Origin: Stropharia rugosoannulata
Taxonomy: Eukaryota > Basidiomycota > Agaricomycetes > Agaricales > Strophariaceae
Assembly (NCBI GenBank): GCA_028532985.1
Contig: JANCIK010000011.1
Coordinates: 1,116,001-1,180,000 of the forward strand
Length of the DNA stretch: 64,000 nucleotides
Direction of reading: 5' to 3'
The position numbers and the translations under genes were made by a program. This document shows positions 46,623-59,416 of the stretch, in pieces (the stretch's first letter is position 1; the number at the start of each line of letters is the position of its first letter). The notes beneath the pieces are model-generated. The model was not told the DNA's origin and ran no database searches. It saw nothing but the letters and a program-made list of their open reading frames with translations.

Positions 46623-49293
46623 ATGGCAGCGGTAGAACGTGGACCCACCAGCAGCGGTCCCCGGGTTCCTCCCCTGACGGTATGTCTAATTCGAAACTAC
46701 CTGTGTTTGCAATGCAGGAGGGAATATATCAGGAAGAGGGAGGAATACTGCGGCTTATGTTGACTTACGGGTTTTGTAGCTGAGCACTGATTTCGTTTTG
46801 CTTTCCTCCTTTCTAGCAAACAGACGCCATTACCAGTCTATTGTCGCTCAGTCTGGCAGCAGCGGATGCTCCCATCAACGAATCTGCTACTGCTCTTCCG
46901 GCAGAACATTCACTGACTGCTGCCCATACAGCTGATGCTGGCAATGAGTCAATAGCCCCTAGCACAGCACCCTCAAGCACCCTTCCATCTTGTGTTCCAC
47001 CAGTGGGAGGAACAACGTCCGTCGGCAGTGGGAAACATCATCGCAGACTCGGGTCTACAGGGCAGACCAGACGAAGACTAAGCGATGCTCGAGAAGCGTC
47101 CGCCAGGCCAATGTTCGTGGTTTTTTCTCATTTCTTTTCTTTCGTTTCCTTTTCTTTCCATGTCTTCACCTGAACTTGCTTCAGAGCTCGTCCTAGCTTC
47201 CACATACTTTTCCGACACAATGTGACTGCATAATTATTTCCGTACACCGCATTCCTATTTGGGACCATTCATACTTCGTGCTTGTCACCCATTCAGTCCA
47301 TTGTCTGCAGTTTTATGGTCATGAAGCTTTCTTAAGTAGGGTCTTACTTCAATGCGTACTAGCGCAGCTGCATCATTTTCTTCTCAGCTCTTTTTTATTT
47401 TTATTATTTGGTCGCATCAGCGATCAGTCATTATTCACATGCAGACATTATGAATGATTCACCGCTACGGCGCAGTCAGACCGCACGTAACTTCCTTCTA
47501 GGATGCTGTGTATGGCGCCGCTGTGTCATAGACTACGTCTTCATTATAGTCTGCACTGATTCACACCTTCATTTCAACTATAATTTCTCGGCCCTTTTGG
47601 TCTAATTTTGTTGTGAACTTTCTTTTTTTTAACTTGTCCAATATACATTGCTGATCTATAATTGTTTCAGACTTGTTCCCTCAGCCTCATCGAGCGCCGC
47701 GCTTTCACTAGCGTCTCTCTCTCTGTCGACATCCCCGCCATCTGTACACACTCGCTCACAATCGCTTTCTCAATCCTTGCAGTCTTTGGGCCAGGGTCAT
47801 CCTCAATCTTTAGGTCATGGGTCTCTGCCGTCGTATTCTTACAGCCCAGGTTATCAGTATCAGGGTAATCTGGCCATCTCGGGCTCTTTGCCCAATGGCG
47901 GAGCGGTTTCTATTTCTGGAAACAGTGTTGGTTCAATGAAGAAAGATGAATCCAAACTTGACGGTGTCAAGTCCACCATGAGTACCACAGGCGAAGCGGA
48001 TGGCGAGCGTAACACAAAACCGATTTCGATTTCGGCAGGTTCGAATAGCAAAGCGAAGAAGCGAGGAATAGACTACAAGTGCGAGAGTTGTGCCAAGGTT
48101 TGCTCATCTGCTCTGTATTTTCTACTCTGTTACTTACCGTCATCAACCACAGATTTACCGCCATCCCAACTGCCTCAACAAGCATCGATGGGAGCATACC
48201 CGTCAATGGCGCGAAGCATCGAAGTTCGTGTTGAGCAAGCATCAGCAAGTTCAGTTACTTGAGGTGATTTGCTCATCCTTTCATGCCGACGAACTGCTGT
48301 TGACCTGGTTTGATGCAGGCCGCCACGATTCTCTCATTCATGGGAACGGCATCGACGTCTCTTCCAGAAGACCGCTCTGAATGGCCTTCATTCGTTTCCG
48401 GAGGCTCCTTGCCTAAAGTCGAAGCGGTAGGCAACGGCAACAACTCTGCCAATGCAACTGCTAGCGCCGGTGCCGAATCAGCTAGCTCTGGCTTGGGCCA
48501 GTCGCGCTATGCTCCATTGGAGGCACAGGTTAGCGGTGCCAATTCTACCACACGCACATCAACCTACGCTATTCAGCCCCATCTAGTATCCAGCTCCGTA
48601 CCTAACGTTTCTTCTGGGCCACGCATGCATGATTATTCCCTGCGGGAGGCGGGCAACTCCGCCAAGGTCACGCAGGTCCGCCCAGGGCTTTTGGGCGTAC
48701 CTACTGCTTCGTCTATCGATACGAAGAGCAGTACCCCCATTGCATATACGAGCCCACGATCCGCTGCGACACCCCTGCCGAGCGTCGGCGGCGGTTGGTC
48801 TCTTCCGAGCTCCTCTGTGCGCTCGCAGTCGTATGCGTCCCGCAGCCGCTCGAGGAGCCGCTCGCGCAGCGGGAGCGACGAGAGCATCGATGCCGACGCA
48901 GCCATCGACATTGAGGGCATGGACGACACCGCGGATAATGTCCACGTCCACGTCGCGTCTGCAAGCAGCGCGCTCCGTAGCTCGTATTATGGGGCATATG
49001 CGACCCCGCCCGGGGTCAGCCAGAGCCCAAGCTATGGCTATGGCTATGTCGCTGGCGGCCATGCCCCAGGGTATGGGTACAGCAGCGGCTATGTGTACGC
49101 CGGGCGCCGGGGCGCCGGAATGAAGCGCGAGGAAGACGAGATGAGCGTTGGGTTCAGCGTGCGCGAAGAGGACGAGGAGGAGGAGGAGGTAGACGAGGAC
49201 GACACTGTGCATCAACACCACAAGCGGGGCGGGGCCCAACAGGATAGCAAGTGGAATGGGATGGAGATGGAGCTTGATATGGACATGGATTGA
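46623..49293 (+). CDS. C2H2 zinc-finger protein, probable transcription factor
   Basis: Five exons, 46623-46679, 46817-47112, 47671-48097, 48153-48263 and 48319-49293, give 621 residues. One classical finger is seen, YKCESCAKIYRHPNCLNKH then RWEH (C-x2-C-x12-H-x3-H), with intron 3 falling between its cysteines and histidines. It is followed by the conserved helix WREASKFVLSKHQQVQLLEA. The rest is low complexity: Ser/Ala-rich N-terminus (LSLASLSLSTS, QSLSQSLQSLGQG), a Ser/Arg stretch (SRSRSRSRSRSGS), Gly/Tyr-rich repeats (YGYGYVAGG, YGYSSGYVY) and an acidic C-terminus (REEDEEEEEVDEDD), which could act in activation. Nuclear and DNA-binding by inference from the finger; with only one finger, binding may need a partner. 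Intron 2 is 558 bases, about ten times the local norm. Confidence 0.87.
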
Positions 49294-50297
49294 GTCTCGG
49301 TCTGATACGCTTTCTCTTCCTCGCGGGCAAGAACACCCCGAGCGGAGGAGAGGGGGCAAGAAGGCGACGGTGTCTGCGCTGTGGTTGGTCCGATGACGAC
49401 GCCTGGGGACCACGAATAACGAAGATAACGACGAGCTACAAATCATACCTGACAGCAGAAGCTGTTGTACGTGCCTTCGGAGGAGCTTTTTACTCTGGAG
49501 GTCACGCGAGGCGATAAGACAATCCCTTCTCGTCTCGCGTTATATTATATAAGATATCAATTCACCAAGGGACTGTATTTTCTTTCTTTCCTTGTTTCCT
49601 GTAGGATATATGGGGGCGGACATTCTCTATTTCTCTCCATCTTTTTATACGTATCCTTCTTGTTTTCTTTCTCTTCTGCCTTCCCCCTTATTTCCCTTCT
49701 TTTTTCTTCGTTTCGTTTCCTCACCGGTGACTCCTCTTTCGCCCACAATTCGACAACCATAGGAGACATCCCCATCCCTCTCCTACACATCACGATCACC
49801 CCTGCATCATCAGCATATATATCATTGCACCATCCATTTCAACATCAATAAAGAGGCCTCCTCTTTAGCGGGCGGGGCATAGCCACCTCGTCCTTATACT
49901 TCTTCCCTACATCTCTGTAACACGGGCCTTAAACGTCGAGTCCCTATCCCATTCGCGTTTGCATGTTTTACGTCACTTCAGCCCATGGGGTTCACGATTT
50001 CTGTCCTGCTTCGATTCGTTGCCTACTGATTCGATCCGACGTGCACGTCTTATACTTACCATATAAGCCATGTTATATATCTTTTTCTTGTTTCATCTGT
50101 GCCATGTCATCTGTACCAAATAACAAATGTATTTTGTATCAGTTAACCGCTGGTTTTATCCCGCGAAGAAAATGTACATGTTATACTGTAGGTGGGTCTT
50201 TGCTTCTTACTGGATTTGATACTCTGATTACATGTAATCTAGAGGTTCAATTGCGTCTTCCGATTGTTATAGACAGTTACCGGTTACCGGTAATCCC
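49294..50297. other. Convergent 3' intergenic region
   Basis: About 1 kb between the convergent zinc-finger and GT90 genes. It is pyrimidine-rich around 49560-49740 and has an AATAAA at 49847-49852, a plausible poly(A) signal for a long 3' leader of the zinc-finger gene. No exon recognised. Confidence 0.5.
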
Positions 50298-52667
50298 TTA
50301 ATGTTGTCGCAACTCGTGCCTGTGCTCCGTCACCGCGTCCTGGTTCGCAGCGCTGTCTGGATCAAAGGACATCGCATCTCGGTCAATGTTCATAACTCTT
50401 CCATACTCCAAGAACAGTCTGGAAAAGTGTGGCGTGTTTATGAACTACTGCACTATCACAGTCCACGATGAGCACCGTACCTGAAGTTGTATGCTACCAT
50501 GTCTTCCTTCCGCCAGAATGATCTGCTCCACTGCCGCCCAGCGTCTCCTATCTTGCGCGCCATCTCGTCGTGGGCGCCATCTCCCGATGGACCTCCTCGG
50601 AAGAAAGTAAGCGCGTCCCAGAGGTCTGAGAGGTCAACCTGGATGGGCACATAGTGCACCCACGGAGCGACGCGGTCGGTGTACCTGTTCCCAGGTAGCA
50701 AAGTTGAAAGAGCACAGTCCAATCAACTCGTAAAGATTGTGCCTACCATTCAGGGTATATCGTTGACTTGAACACGAGTCCATTGGAGGTGATCAGCCTT
50801 TTGAAGCGGCTGGACCAGCCATTTCCATCGACCTACACATAACAACATTCAGCTTCCAGCCCTCCCTGGCTTATGGTACTGGTAGGAAGGAATATTGTCA
50901 CTGACGTCCACATAATACTTGTAGCGTCCTGCGACCTTCCCATTTTGTTTTTTTCGAAACTCAAAAATATCTTCCAGCTTGGCGCAGACGTCGGGCGGGC
51001 AGTTGAGCGGCCGGCCCGCAAATGCTATGTCCGTCATCGCCGGCGCCCACTTGGCCCTGCTTACGGGCACTGGGTGTCCCACTGCACGTCCCTCGTCGAC
51101 CGGCATGAGCACGGACAGCTCGTCCTCATCGCCCTCGTCATCATCGAAGTCGCCTGCCTGCATCTTGCGCATACCCTCCGCGACGCCGTCCGCAGACCAG
51201 CTAACTAGCCGCGCGCGGTGCGCCAGGTCCCAGCGGCGGCCCTCAGCGTGCCAAATGCCTGTATTGCTTCCGCGCCACTGTAGGCGCGCGTCAGGGCGTT
51301 CATTCCATGCTGGGTTGTCCTTACGCGGCAGGTCGTCGACCCAATTGATGGGCATCGCGAGCGTGATGTCGTTGTGGACCAGCGTCGGGCTGAAGGAGAA
51401 TTGCGGGAACATGACGCGTTGCGGGACGGGCCCGCGGTGGTGCGAGATGAACTGCCCGTGCAGTAGGAAGTGCGAGGGATGTGCACAGGGGTCCATTGCC
51501 GCGCGGTGGTTGTGGATGAATGTCTTAACACGCCGCGGCGGCGGGGCGTGGTTCCACCGGATATGCCGCCGATAGGCAGCAGATGAAGGTGCGCATGCGG
51601 CAATCCACCCATCATGGTGGTTATGTGGTGGCAGGTTGGTAGTGTCCACGTCTGTGGATATTTTTTGTCATCAGCAGACGTAATGCTCTCAAACGTTTTG
51701 AATTTTTGCACCCACATGTTTTAGACTGCGCGGCCTCCAGTGCCTTCTGCTTGACCTCGTAATCCGTGTGCAAGTCCGGGTTGTCATGAGGGGTGAAGAC
51801 AGCGTGAAAGGGAGGCAACTTGTCCGCGATTTCTTCGAGTAGATTTATCAACTCGTATGCGTTATTGGTGAGCTTATTTGATGGGGTATTATCATGGGAG
51901 AAAGAGAAGTTCTTCAAGGCCAACTCATCTTCGTAGCTATCTTTTCCGATTGTATATGTGTCAGAGTGACCCTCCCAGTCGCGCTGCAACTTCTGTAGGT
52001 CGCGCGGATGCATACCCCATAGCGGCTCCAAGTCGCGATAAATCTGATCGTACTCGTCTGGCAGCTTGACATTCTTCTTCTGGACATACGCCCACCTAGT
52101 AACGTGTAACGTCCTTAGAGACTTCTGTTCGAATTCGACGTTGGGATCATACCAGTGGTCAAATCCTTTAGGAGGCAGTCTTTTGTATCTGCTCTGGTAG
52201 GCTCGCACGGCCTCATCGAGTGTCTTGCTAGATGATTTGATTTTGTTGTCCCAGTCGTCTTGGGCACGTTTTACCAGTTCGTAAATTGGATGTTTGCCCG
52301 CCGGATTCAATTCTAAAAGCCCATCGCTCTTGTATTTATGTTCCTGTATTTTTTCCTTGGCCGATTCATAATTGTATACCTGCTGACCCTGCCTCGGAGC
52401 CACGCCAGGGAGTGTCAACTCATTGTAGTCTTCATTTGGGGTTACATCTTGAAAACCCGAGTATAAGCGAGACACCACCAGAGATAGTTTATCCTCCGCG
52501 GCCCTAGCTGCTTGTTTCGCCTTTCTCTGATTGACTCGGGAGGTGAGAAGGAGTGTGCATAGCATGAGACAGATGAGGAGAATTGGACGCCTCGTTGATC
52601 GCCGCGCTAGTAAGCTGGTGCCGCGCATTGGGTACTGGCCGTGGACGCGCTTGAGACGCGTCTTCAA
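50298..52667 (-). CDS. GT90/CAP10-type glycosyltransferase
   Basis: A type II membrane glycosyltransferase of CAZy family GT90, the group of the cryptococcal capsule protein Cap10 and of protein O-glucosyl/xylosyltransferases. The N-terminal tail is basic, followed by one anchor (RPILLICLMLCTLLLTS, about residues 28-45), which suggests the Golgi. The stem region contains PPKGFDHWYDPNVEFEQ. The catalytic domain has LVHNDITLAMPINWVDD, ARLQWRGSNTGIWH, LEDIFEFRKKQNGKVAGRYK, then VDGNGWSSRFKRLITSNG and LVFKSTIYPEW, the family hallmark near the nucleotide-sugar site. It continues with WVHYVPIQVDLSDLWDALTF and DMVAYNFRLFLEYGRVMN, ending at 50300. About six exons; the large first exon runs 52667 to about 51725. 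Donor and acceptor are unknown; a role in cell-wall or capsule-like glycan synthesis is inference. Confidence 0.9.
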
Positions 52668-53910
52668 GTCGTGGTGAGCTGAAGCGGACAGAGTAAAGAT
52701 GACGGGGTCAGGAACTCTGATTCAACTAACTGAGATAAGAAGTATGCCAAATGTATGCACGGAAGAATTGACTTGAATGCCGCTTGTCATACCGCTTCCC
52801 CATTAAGCACTTTGTGCCTCTTTAGGCAATATGATTTACATATTTATTTAAAATTGATTTGGAAACTGGTTTGATATCAATTTGAGATGGGCTAGTGGTG
52901 GATACCACCTTTACATATTATAGTATGAGTTTAATCTGTAATTTTAATCTGTGCAACAGTGTATTGGTTACTAGCCAGCAACGACTCAATTATTAAACAT
53001 AGCCCGAAGTTGTATGTACTTGCTCTCTTACGCTATGGCAAGGTGTAGCCCCCTGACTTGCATATCAGTTTTGTTGTATTTTTCTCCCACTACTACTTAG
53101 ATGTCTCTATCTATGAGACTCATAAGGATACAACGCTCCACGATTACTATGCCACGATTACTCTGACCGCGTAAATAGCTACGTGCAGTGCAAACTTATA
53201 ACATTCCAACCCTTGTTTGTATCTTAATCAAACGCAGCACTGTCCGCGCCTCGTCGGATGGCCTCCCGACATCGAGTTATTAGTTTATGGAGCTTTGGAA
53301 TTGGAAGCTTCGTCCGACTTAAATTCCACGTGTTCTGGCGGGCTCTGTCCGTGGAAAGAAAAGTAGAAGTACTGTAAAAGTACTCATCGTTACCACCATC
53401 TTCGTGAGCGATGACTGCGGATCCCAAAACTTTGACAGTATGTAAACAGCAAAAATACTGACCAATGCCACTCGAGCTCAGTCGATATGCTGACTGATAT
53501 TGTTTGCAATTTTATACTCATCCGAAAGACACCAAGTGATCAACCTATTCGACTCGAGCCTCAAGACAATGGTGAGCGTACGGTTTGGTGCCGCGTTGGC
53601 GCCAATGTCCCGTGGTCGAGGCCGAGGACTCTGTAGCTAGGCGGCAGTCTGACGTCTTCCATCCATCGTGAGTGTCTCTCGGATATACAATTATGGCGTG
53701 GGGATATGGAGCGAAGCATAGCCGGCACGGTGGCTTTAGAAACAGATGCTACAATTTAAGAAATTAGTTCACAGATAGTAGGACAGACAAGATTGGGGAG
53801 AATATTCGCTTCACTGTTTATGGAGACCATAATACACGTGGGCCGAATGGCATATCTGCTCTCTGGTTGACTGCCCACATCGACAAACCTCATCCAACCC
53901 GACGGATGGG
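52668..53910. other. Divergent intergenic region, about 1.2 kb
   Basis: AT-rich spacer between the GT90 start and the first seven-helix gene. A 67-codon minus-strand frame at 53224-53427 has no family resemblance. No named element seen. Confidence 0.5.
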
Positions 53911-55405
53911 ATGGCCCTGGCTCCCGACGTAGCAATAGCAGTCTCAATATGGGTTGAGGTACCTCCTTCGACGTCTGGCCTTTTCCCACCAGCGACTGAC
54001 CCCTTGTATGCAGGCAGTTTTATATGGTATGCAATGATACATTGCTTCCTGAAGCGTTCGCTCCAATTGCGCTTGACAGGCGTATATGCGTGTCTTTTCC
54101 TGGAAGCCTTCTACATCATGCTAAGGAGGCAGGGCATTGGATCTGCGAAGGTATGTCATACTCAATGGGACTATCCCTCTGGCAAAACGATTCCTCACAA
54201 TTTAATAGGTTTTTTTAATTGGGACCTTTACCATGTTTCTAGTGGCAACAGCAGATATGGGTACGGCGGCACCTATATATATTCCACAGCACACAAGCTT
54301 AATGGAGCTCTATAGTTGTCAATTTGTATCGATTTCTGAGAGGGTTTGTCTTCGACATTGATCCCGCAGGTCCATTTTCGTACTTCTTCAATTTTCAACG
54401 CTGGGACAACTTGGCCCATAATTCGATGCTGTGTATCATGACTTGGCTTGGGGACGCTCTAGTGGTATGGCTTCCAGATTTAAATATTCGCCAATAAAAA
54501 CAAAGACTAGATATAACAATTTTATAGATTTACAGATGCTATGTCGTTTGGGATCGCCAACTGTGGGTCACGGCAATCCCGGTCATTCTGTTATTTCTCA
54601 GCATTGGTACGCTCGATACTAGTATCTCTCAGTAATTAAATAATATCCTAAACGCTTCAACAAAGGAACAAACGCAGCATTATTTTTCTGGTTCACACAC
54701 CCGGACGTCGAGTCGCCATCAGGAGTTGCGCACTGGATGGGTACCATATACCCGTTCGCCTTCGCACAAAACATCATAACGACCGGCATGATCGCCTTCA
54801 AAATCTGGCGGCAGCACCGCCGCTCGCTCGACTCCGGCGTCATCAACCACTCTACGCTCAACCTGCTCACCATCATGCGCATCATTATAGAAAGCGCGAT
54901 GATTTACACCCTCCAGTTGCTCGTCCTCATCGTCCTCTTCCCGCTGCACGAGCTCGCGCAGCTCATAGTCCAAAACGCGGTCATTCCAAGTATAGGTGCG
55001 TACTACGTCCGCCGGGCGCTTACCGGCGCCTTTATACATCACCTCGCATATTGGATAATTAATTTGACGGTCACTTTTCTTGTGTACTTGTGTACACACT
55101 TAACAGGCATCATCTTCGTCCTCATTGCTGTCCGAGTTCACTTATCCAGAGCTATGCCTGTGTTCGGACCGACAGCGCTCCCGTCGTTTCCGCTGTGGCT
55201 CCCGGCCGTGTCTGGTGCGACGAGTAACATGTCGCCCACGTCGCCTCCGCGACCCTCCAATGCCGCCGTTGAGGCCTCGATCCCCATACAACCTATACAA
55301 TCGCCCTTTCACCACTCAGAGGATACAGCAATAAAAGCATCCTCTGTTCTTTCTCATTCACCTAGATCGCGGAATAAGCTCATGGCCACATCAAGCGCGC
55401 CGTAG
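53911..55405 (+). CDS. Seven-helix membrane protein, tandem copy 1
   Basis: Eight exons, 53911-53952, 54014-54026, 54080-54150, 54209-54260, 54316-54464, 54528-54606, 54666-54995 and 55107-55405, give 344 residues. It belongs to a large Agaricomycete family of multi-pass proteins with G-protein-coupled-receptor-like topology but no assigned function. Helices, in order, include ISIWAVLYGVYACLFLEAFY (exon-joined), VFLIGTFTMFLVATADMVV, MLCIMTWLGDALVIYRCYVV, WVTAIPVILLFLSIGTNAAL, WMGTIYPFAFAQNIITTGMI, IIESAMIYTLQLLVLIVLF and VIPSIGIIFVLIAVRVHLSR. Family landmarks are TWLGDALV-IYRCYVVWD, KIWRQHRRS and RIIIESAMIYT. The cytosolic tail is Ser/Pro-rich. Two paralogues follow with the same exon phases. 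A sensory or transport role is only inference. Confidence 0.87.
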
Positions 55406-58008
55406 CAAAACGCGTCCAAGGGGTCAATACAGTCGATACTAAGTGCTAGCCCAGATAGGGACGGAAGTGTATATTTATACTTTAGTCGACAGACCGTCTG
55501 TATGTACATTTGTATTACTTTAAAGGCAGGCAGCACTCCCCATACATACCTTGTATTTTTATCCATGGCGGGTTGTAGCAGAAATGCGTACATACTTACC
55601 AATTTTCTCCATTGCACTATGCTAGTTCGATGGCAGGCGCGAGTCGACAGGCTGTTTGTATTCTCGTTTCTGGATATAAATCTGCAAGCTGATGACAAGC
55701 GCGCTTGATGAGCCCTAGGCATTGGTCAGACAGTTTTAGACGATACGCACCGAATAGCGGTTTCATGAGAAAATAGGAAAACCCCGAAACTAGGGGTGTG
55801 CGCCGTGGTGGACTAAGTGCGCTCCACTATAGACTCAATAGAGGAGGGTATAGGTGGCTATGGGCAGACACCCTATAATTTAACGTAGCAGGGAATTGGG
55901 GTATGGAGGGCTACCTTATATATTTAGCTGCAATCCTGTTATGCTCGGTCGCGTACATAGCCTTTCGAAAGGTAAGAATAGAGCAGCGCGCGCCACGCGC
56001 CCCGCCCCAAACCATCCTCCCATGAGCAAGAAACGTGGAAAGCACCCTAATTTAAAGTCCCTTTCCCAAGTAGAGTCAGTAAATTTAAACGCGCGAACAG
56101 AGCAGTCGGTATGCCCTCTCCGAGTATTTCTCACTGGGACATACGGCGGTGCGGTACGCAAAGCATGATTGGCCGCCTTGCGGGGGTCAACGCAATCTAC
56201 ATTACATACTCAGGGAGCGGGCGCGGTGGGTTGCTCTGCGGCGCTCTATTCAGCGGCGGGTTTTGCGCAATGCCACAAATCTCACGTACCCGCACTGTGT
56301 GACCCAGTGGCGTCTTCATGATGGTGATGGTCAGTTGATCCTTCAACCTTACCGGTGGCTTTTTAGCGATGTGTCGTGCTAATAGGGAGTGGGGAGAAGA
56401 CGCCGTAAGCGCGCCACTAAAAGGCCTAACTTGCGTTCTAGGTATGTAGATGATAACCGTGTGTTCCTGCAGAAAATCGTCATTGCATTCCAGTCACACG
56501 AGGTCTATTATAAGTATGCGTGAATTATAAATTTAAGATAATTATTTCTCTATATTGCTCCTCAGAACTCAGGGGCGCACCGAGAGAGGCATATCTAGAG
56601 ATACACACATTGACAAAAGTCGCGTGCAATCTATCATTAAGTGTAATACTATCACAGACTAGAGTCTCCTCGGAGGATATACATAAGTACCATTTGGAAA
56701 TTTCCATTTCTTATGATGCGAAGCCTTGTCAGAAAGCGCAAAGCCAAGGGGTTAGAGAAATTCATATTCTACTAGCTGCTTAGCAAGTGGGTTTCAATCA
56801 TCGTTGATCATCTGAACTACTCCACACACACATCCGAAATACCACTACTGAAGTGTTTGCATCACCGATATGTTGTATTGTCTTTTACTACAACTCTGTT
56901 TTTTTTAATGAATCACGCAGTCATAACCCCATACCCTACGGCACACCCGGTCTAGACCTTGCATTTAATTATTGCTTGATAATGCCATTTTGAATATGAT
57001 TAAAATCATCAAGCACATTTTTTCAGCCGCGGTTTCAAGGTGCGCTCATCCCTACGTGTAGAGAGCGACCATTTGCCACAGATCCTGTGGAGAAACCCTG
57101 CCTTCACTGCCTTCCTCGATGTAAGAGATCAGTCGAGATACTTATTCGACCATTGGTCTTCCGGCCTGTAACTGTAAGTCCGACGTCGAACGTCACCAAC
57201 ATTACTTAGGTACATATGCATGTCTAGAAAATTGGTAGTGGCATCGTCTAGGCTGTCAGCGCAGTTGCTAGGTTATGGACAAAAGCTGCGTAATCAGATG
57301 ATACGAGATGAGCAAAGTCATAAAACATAGGCATCGTCAGACAGGGAAGGACACTGACCAGCATGAAACCCACCAGCATGACCAGGCAAGAAGTGCAGAA
57401 CCTTGAGGAAATAAATTAGGTCAGTAGGATCTGAAGCTTGTTGCGAGCTATTCTTATCGCGGTGGCGGGTGCGAGAATGACGTTAAATTGCCGTGCCCTG
57501 AGCACAGTGCCGGACAATACGGTGTGGAAAGCAACTGCGAGACGCGAGAAATGAACTAAATTAAACCCTCGGCATACTCCGGAGCCTAGAATAGGTTTTT
57601 CCTGGCCTGTTGGGGCTGGCTTTTTGTCGACTATGCGCCAATCTAGCACGTTGACGCTATTCTTTGACTCGAGGCTAGGGGATCTGGCTGGAGGGAATGA
57701 GTATTTGACGGCATAAAGTCGGGATGACGGTTGTTGATGCTGATGGAGGGCATGATGTGATCGGGAATTGCCGACCTATGGCCATCCGGGAATGGGAGTG
57801 ATACAGTGGACGGCTAGTTGCTTCCTCACGCTTTTCTACTTTTATACATGTAGTTGCCAACTGGTGGTTGAATGCCTTCTTTCCCTTAATACCCCCGACT
57901 TTTCCGTTATATACCTTCAGGCCCTGAATCAGGCGTATTTCCACGCATCCATCCCCGTACTCATCAAGTTGGATCGACCACAGACGGCGTCCTCCACGCT
58001 GAGGCAGG
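55406..58008. other. Intergenic region between seven-helix copies 1 and 2
   Basis: About 2.6 kb. I find no fragment of a further seven-helix copy. A GC-rich patch lies at 55980-56010. On the minus strand, 57760-57416 contains an ATG-led frame whose second half (from about 57649) reads as a hydrophobic stretch (GFNLVHFSRLAVAFHTVLSG); it has no family resemblance I know and no certain start, so I leave it unassigned. Confidence 0.5.
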
Positions 58009-59416
58009 ATGTCCGATACGTCCCCTGAAGCGCAATTCCGTGGTATTAACATAAACATTGCCTATACGCTGTCGGTATTCATCGAGGTACGCGCTCCCAC
58101 ATTCCTGCATTTTTGTATTAAATATTCCCTTCTAGACCTTAATACATGGTGAGCTCCAGCTCCAAGTCCAGATTTTTCCCTCTTGCTGATGAGTGCCAGG
58201 CATCTATACGGCTCTGTTTGTATCTGCGCTGCCTGTGATGTTCAAAAGCCGGACTCCAAGGCTTTCAAATAAGGTTCCTGCGACATGGGTAGGGACAGGC
58301 TCGCACCACTCTTTTTCTTTCTTACTGAGCAACTACCAGATATTTCCTCTGGCAACGGTTTTAATGTACACGGTGGCAACGTTTCACGTTGGTAAGTGCA
58401 CCTTCCAATTGAACCTTCTTAGTATCAACCTCAACACCCTACCCTGCCAGTTCTCTCCCTGTACAGATTCATTCGGGCGTACGTTCTGGCTATGGAACCC
58501 GCGGGATTGGGCTGGACATATTTCTGGGCGTTCACGCGATGGGATACGATCACCAACAGCATCGTTGTATGCGTCATGACTTGGCTTGGAGATATTCTCG
58601 TGGTATGTGGCTTTTGATTGGTTCAATGAACAATGCAAACGGTGTTGATCATGTTCAACTTCAAGATATATCGTTGTTATTGCGTCTGGAACAATAATTT
58701 CCCCCTTGTCATTCTTCCTCTTCTGCTTCTGGCCGGCTCAATAGGTGACCTTACATCTTATTCTCTGCCACCTCAAAGTTAATATTTTGCATAGCGGTCA
58801 ATATTTATACCCTCGTCTGGTTCCAAGACCCATTTGCCTTTACTGCCAGGTCGAGGATCATGTCGCTGAACGCTATCTATCCACTCGCTCTCATACAAAA
58901 CGTAATGACCACGGGTCTCATCACTCTAAAAATCTGGTCACAGCACCGACAGTCAACAGCCTCTGGGGCCGTTGACCGAAGCTCACGCTTGACTCTGATC
59001 CGGATTGTCCGCATAATTATCGAAAGTGCAATGGTGTATACAATTCAACTCGTCGTTCTTATTGCTGTTTATTTCCGTAACGACACATTCCAGTACATTG
59101 TCCAGGCAGCCATCGTACCGAGCATTGGTAAGCGGCACTTTAATATTGTTTGATACCCTATCATTGACCATCGTGTACCTCGTGAACAGGGATCGTTTTC
59201 GTGCTCATCGCTTTACGTGTCCACCGTGCCAAACAACAAGATGCGCACCTGGGGAGCAGCCTGGGAGTAATCCCTACTGCTTGGCTTACGGATAGCAACA
59301 GCGTGATGGAACTATCGCAGCAAGACAGCGACGATGCTCCCTTCCCTAGTCCTACCGTCAAGACCGAATTGGACACTACCCAGCCCCAACGTCCCCGCGT
59401 TACCTTCGAGCACTAG
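58009..59416 (+). CDS. Seven-helix membrane protein, tandem copy 2
   Basis: Exons 58009-58086, 58136-58148, 58200-58273, 58340-58391, 58451-58602, 58666-58744, 58795-59127 and 59190-59416 give 335 residues. Same family as the flanking copies. Landmarks: INIAYTLSVFIETLIHGIYT, IFPLATVLMYTVATFHVVL, SIVVCVMTWLGDILVIYRCY, NFPLVILPLLLLAGSIA, IYPLALIQNVMTTGLITLK, IWSQHRQS, RIIIESAMVYTIQLVVLIA and IVPSIGIVFVLIALRVHRA. The C-terminal tail (ELSQQDSDDAPFPSPTVK) is acidic and Ser-rich, different from copy 1, so the tails diverge faster than the membrane core. It is closer to copy 3 than to copy 1 around exon 7 (GAVDRSSRLTLIRIVRIIIE against GVVDRSSRLNLFRIFRIIIE). Function unknown. Confidence 0.88.

Noticed and set aside
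48583..49446. 287-codon minus-strand frame
   Set aside because: Produced by the low-complexity, GC-rich plus-strand exon of the zinc-finger gene; composition is that of a shadow.
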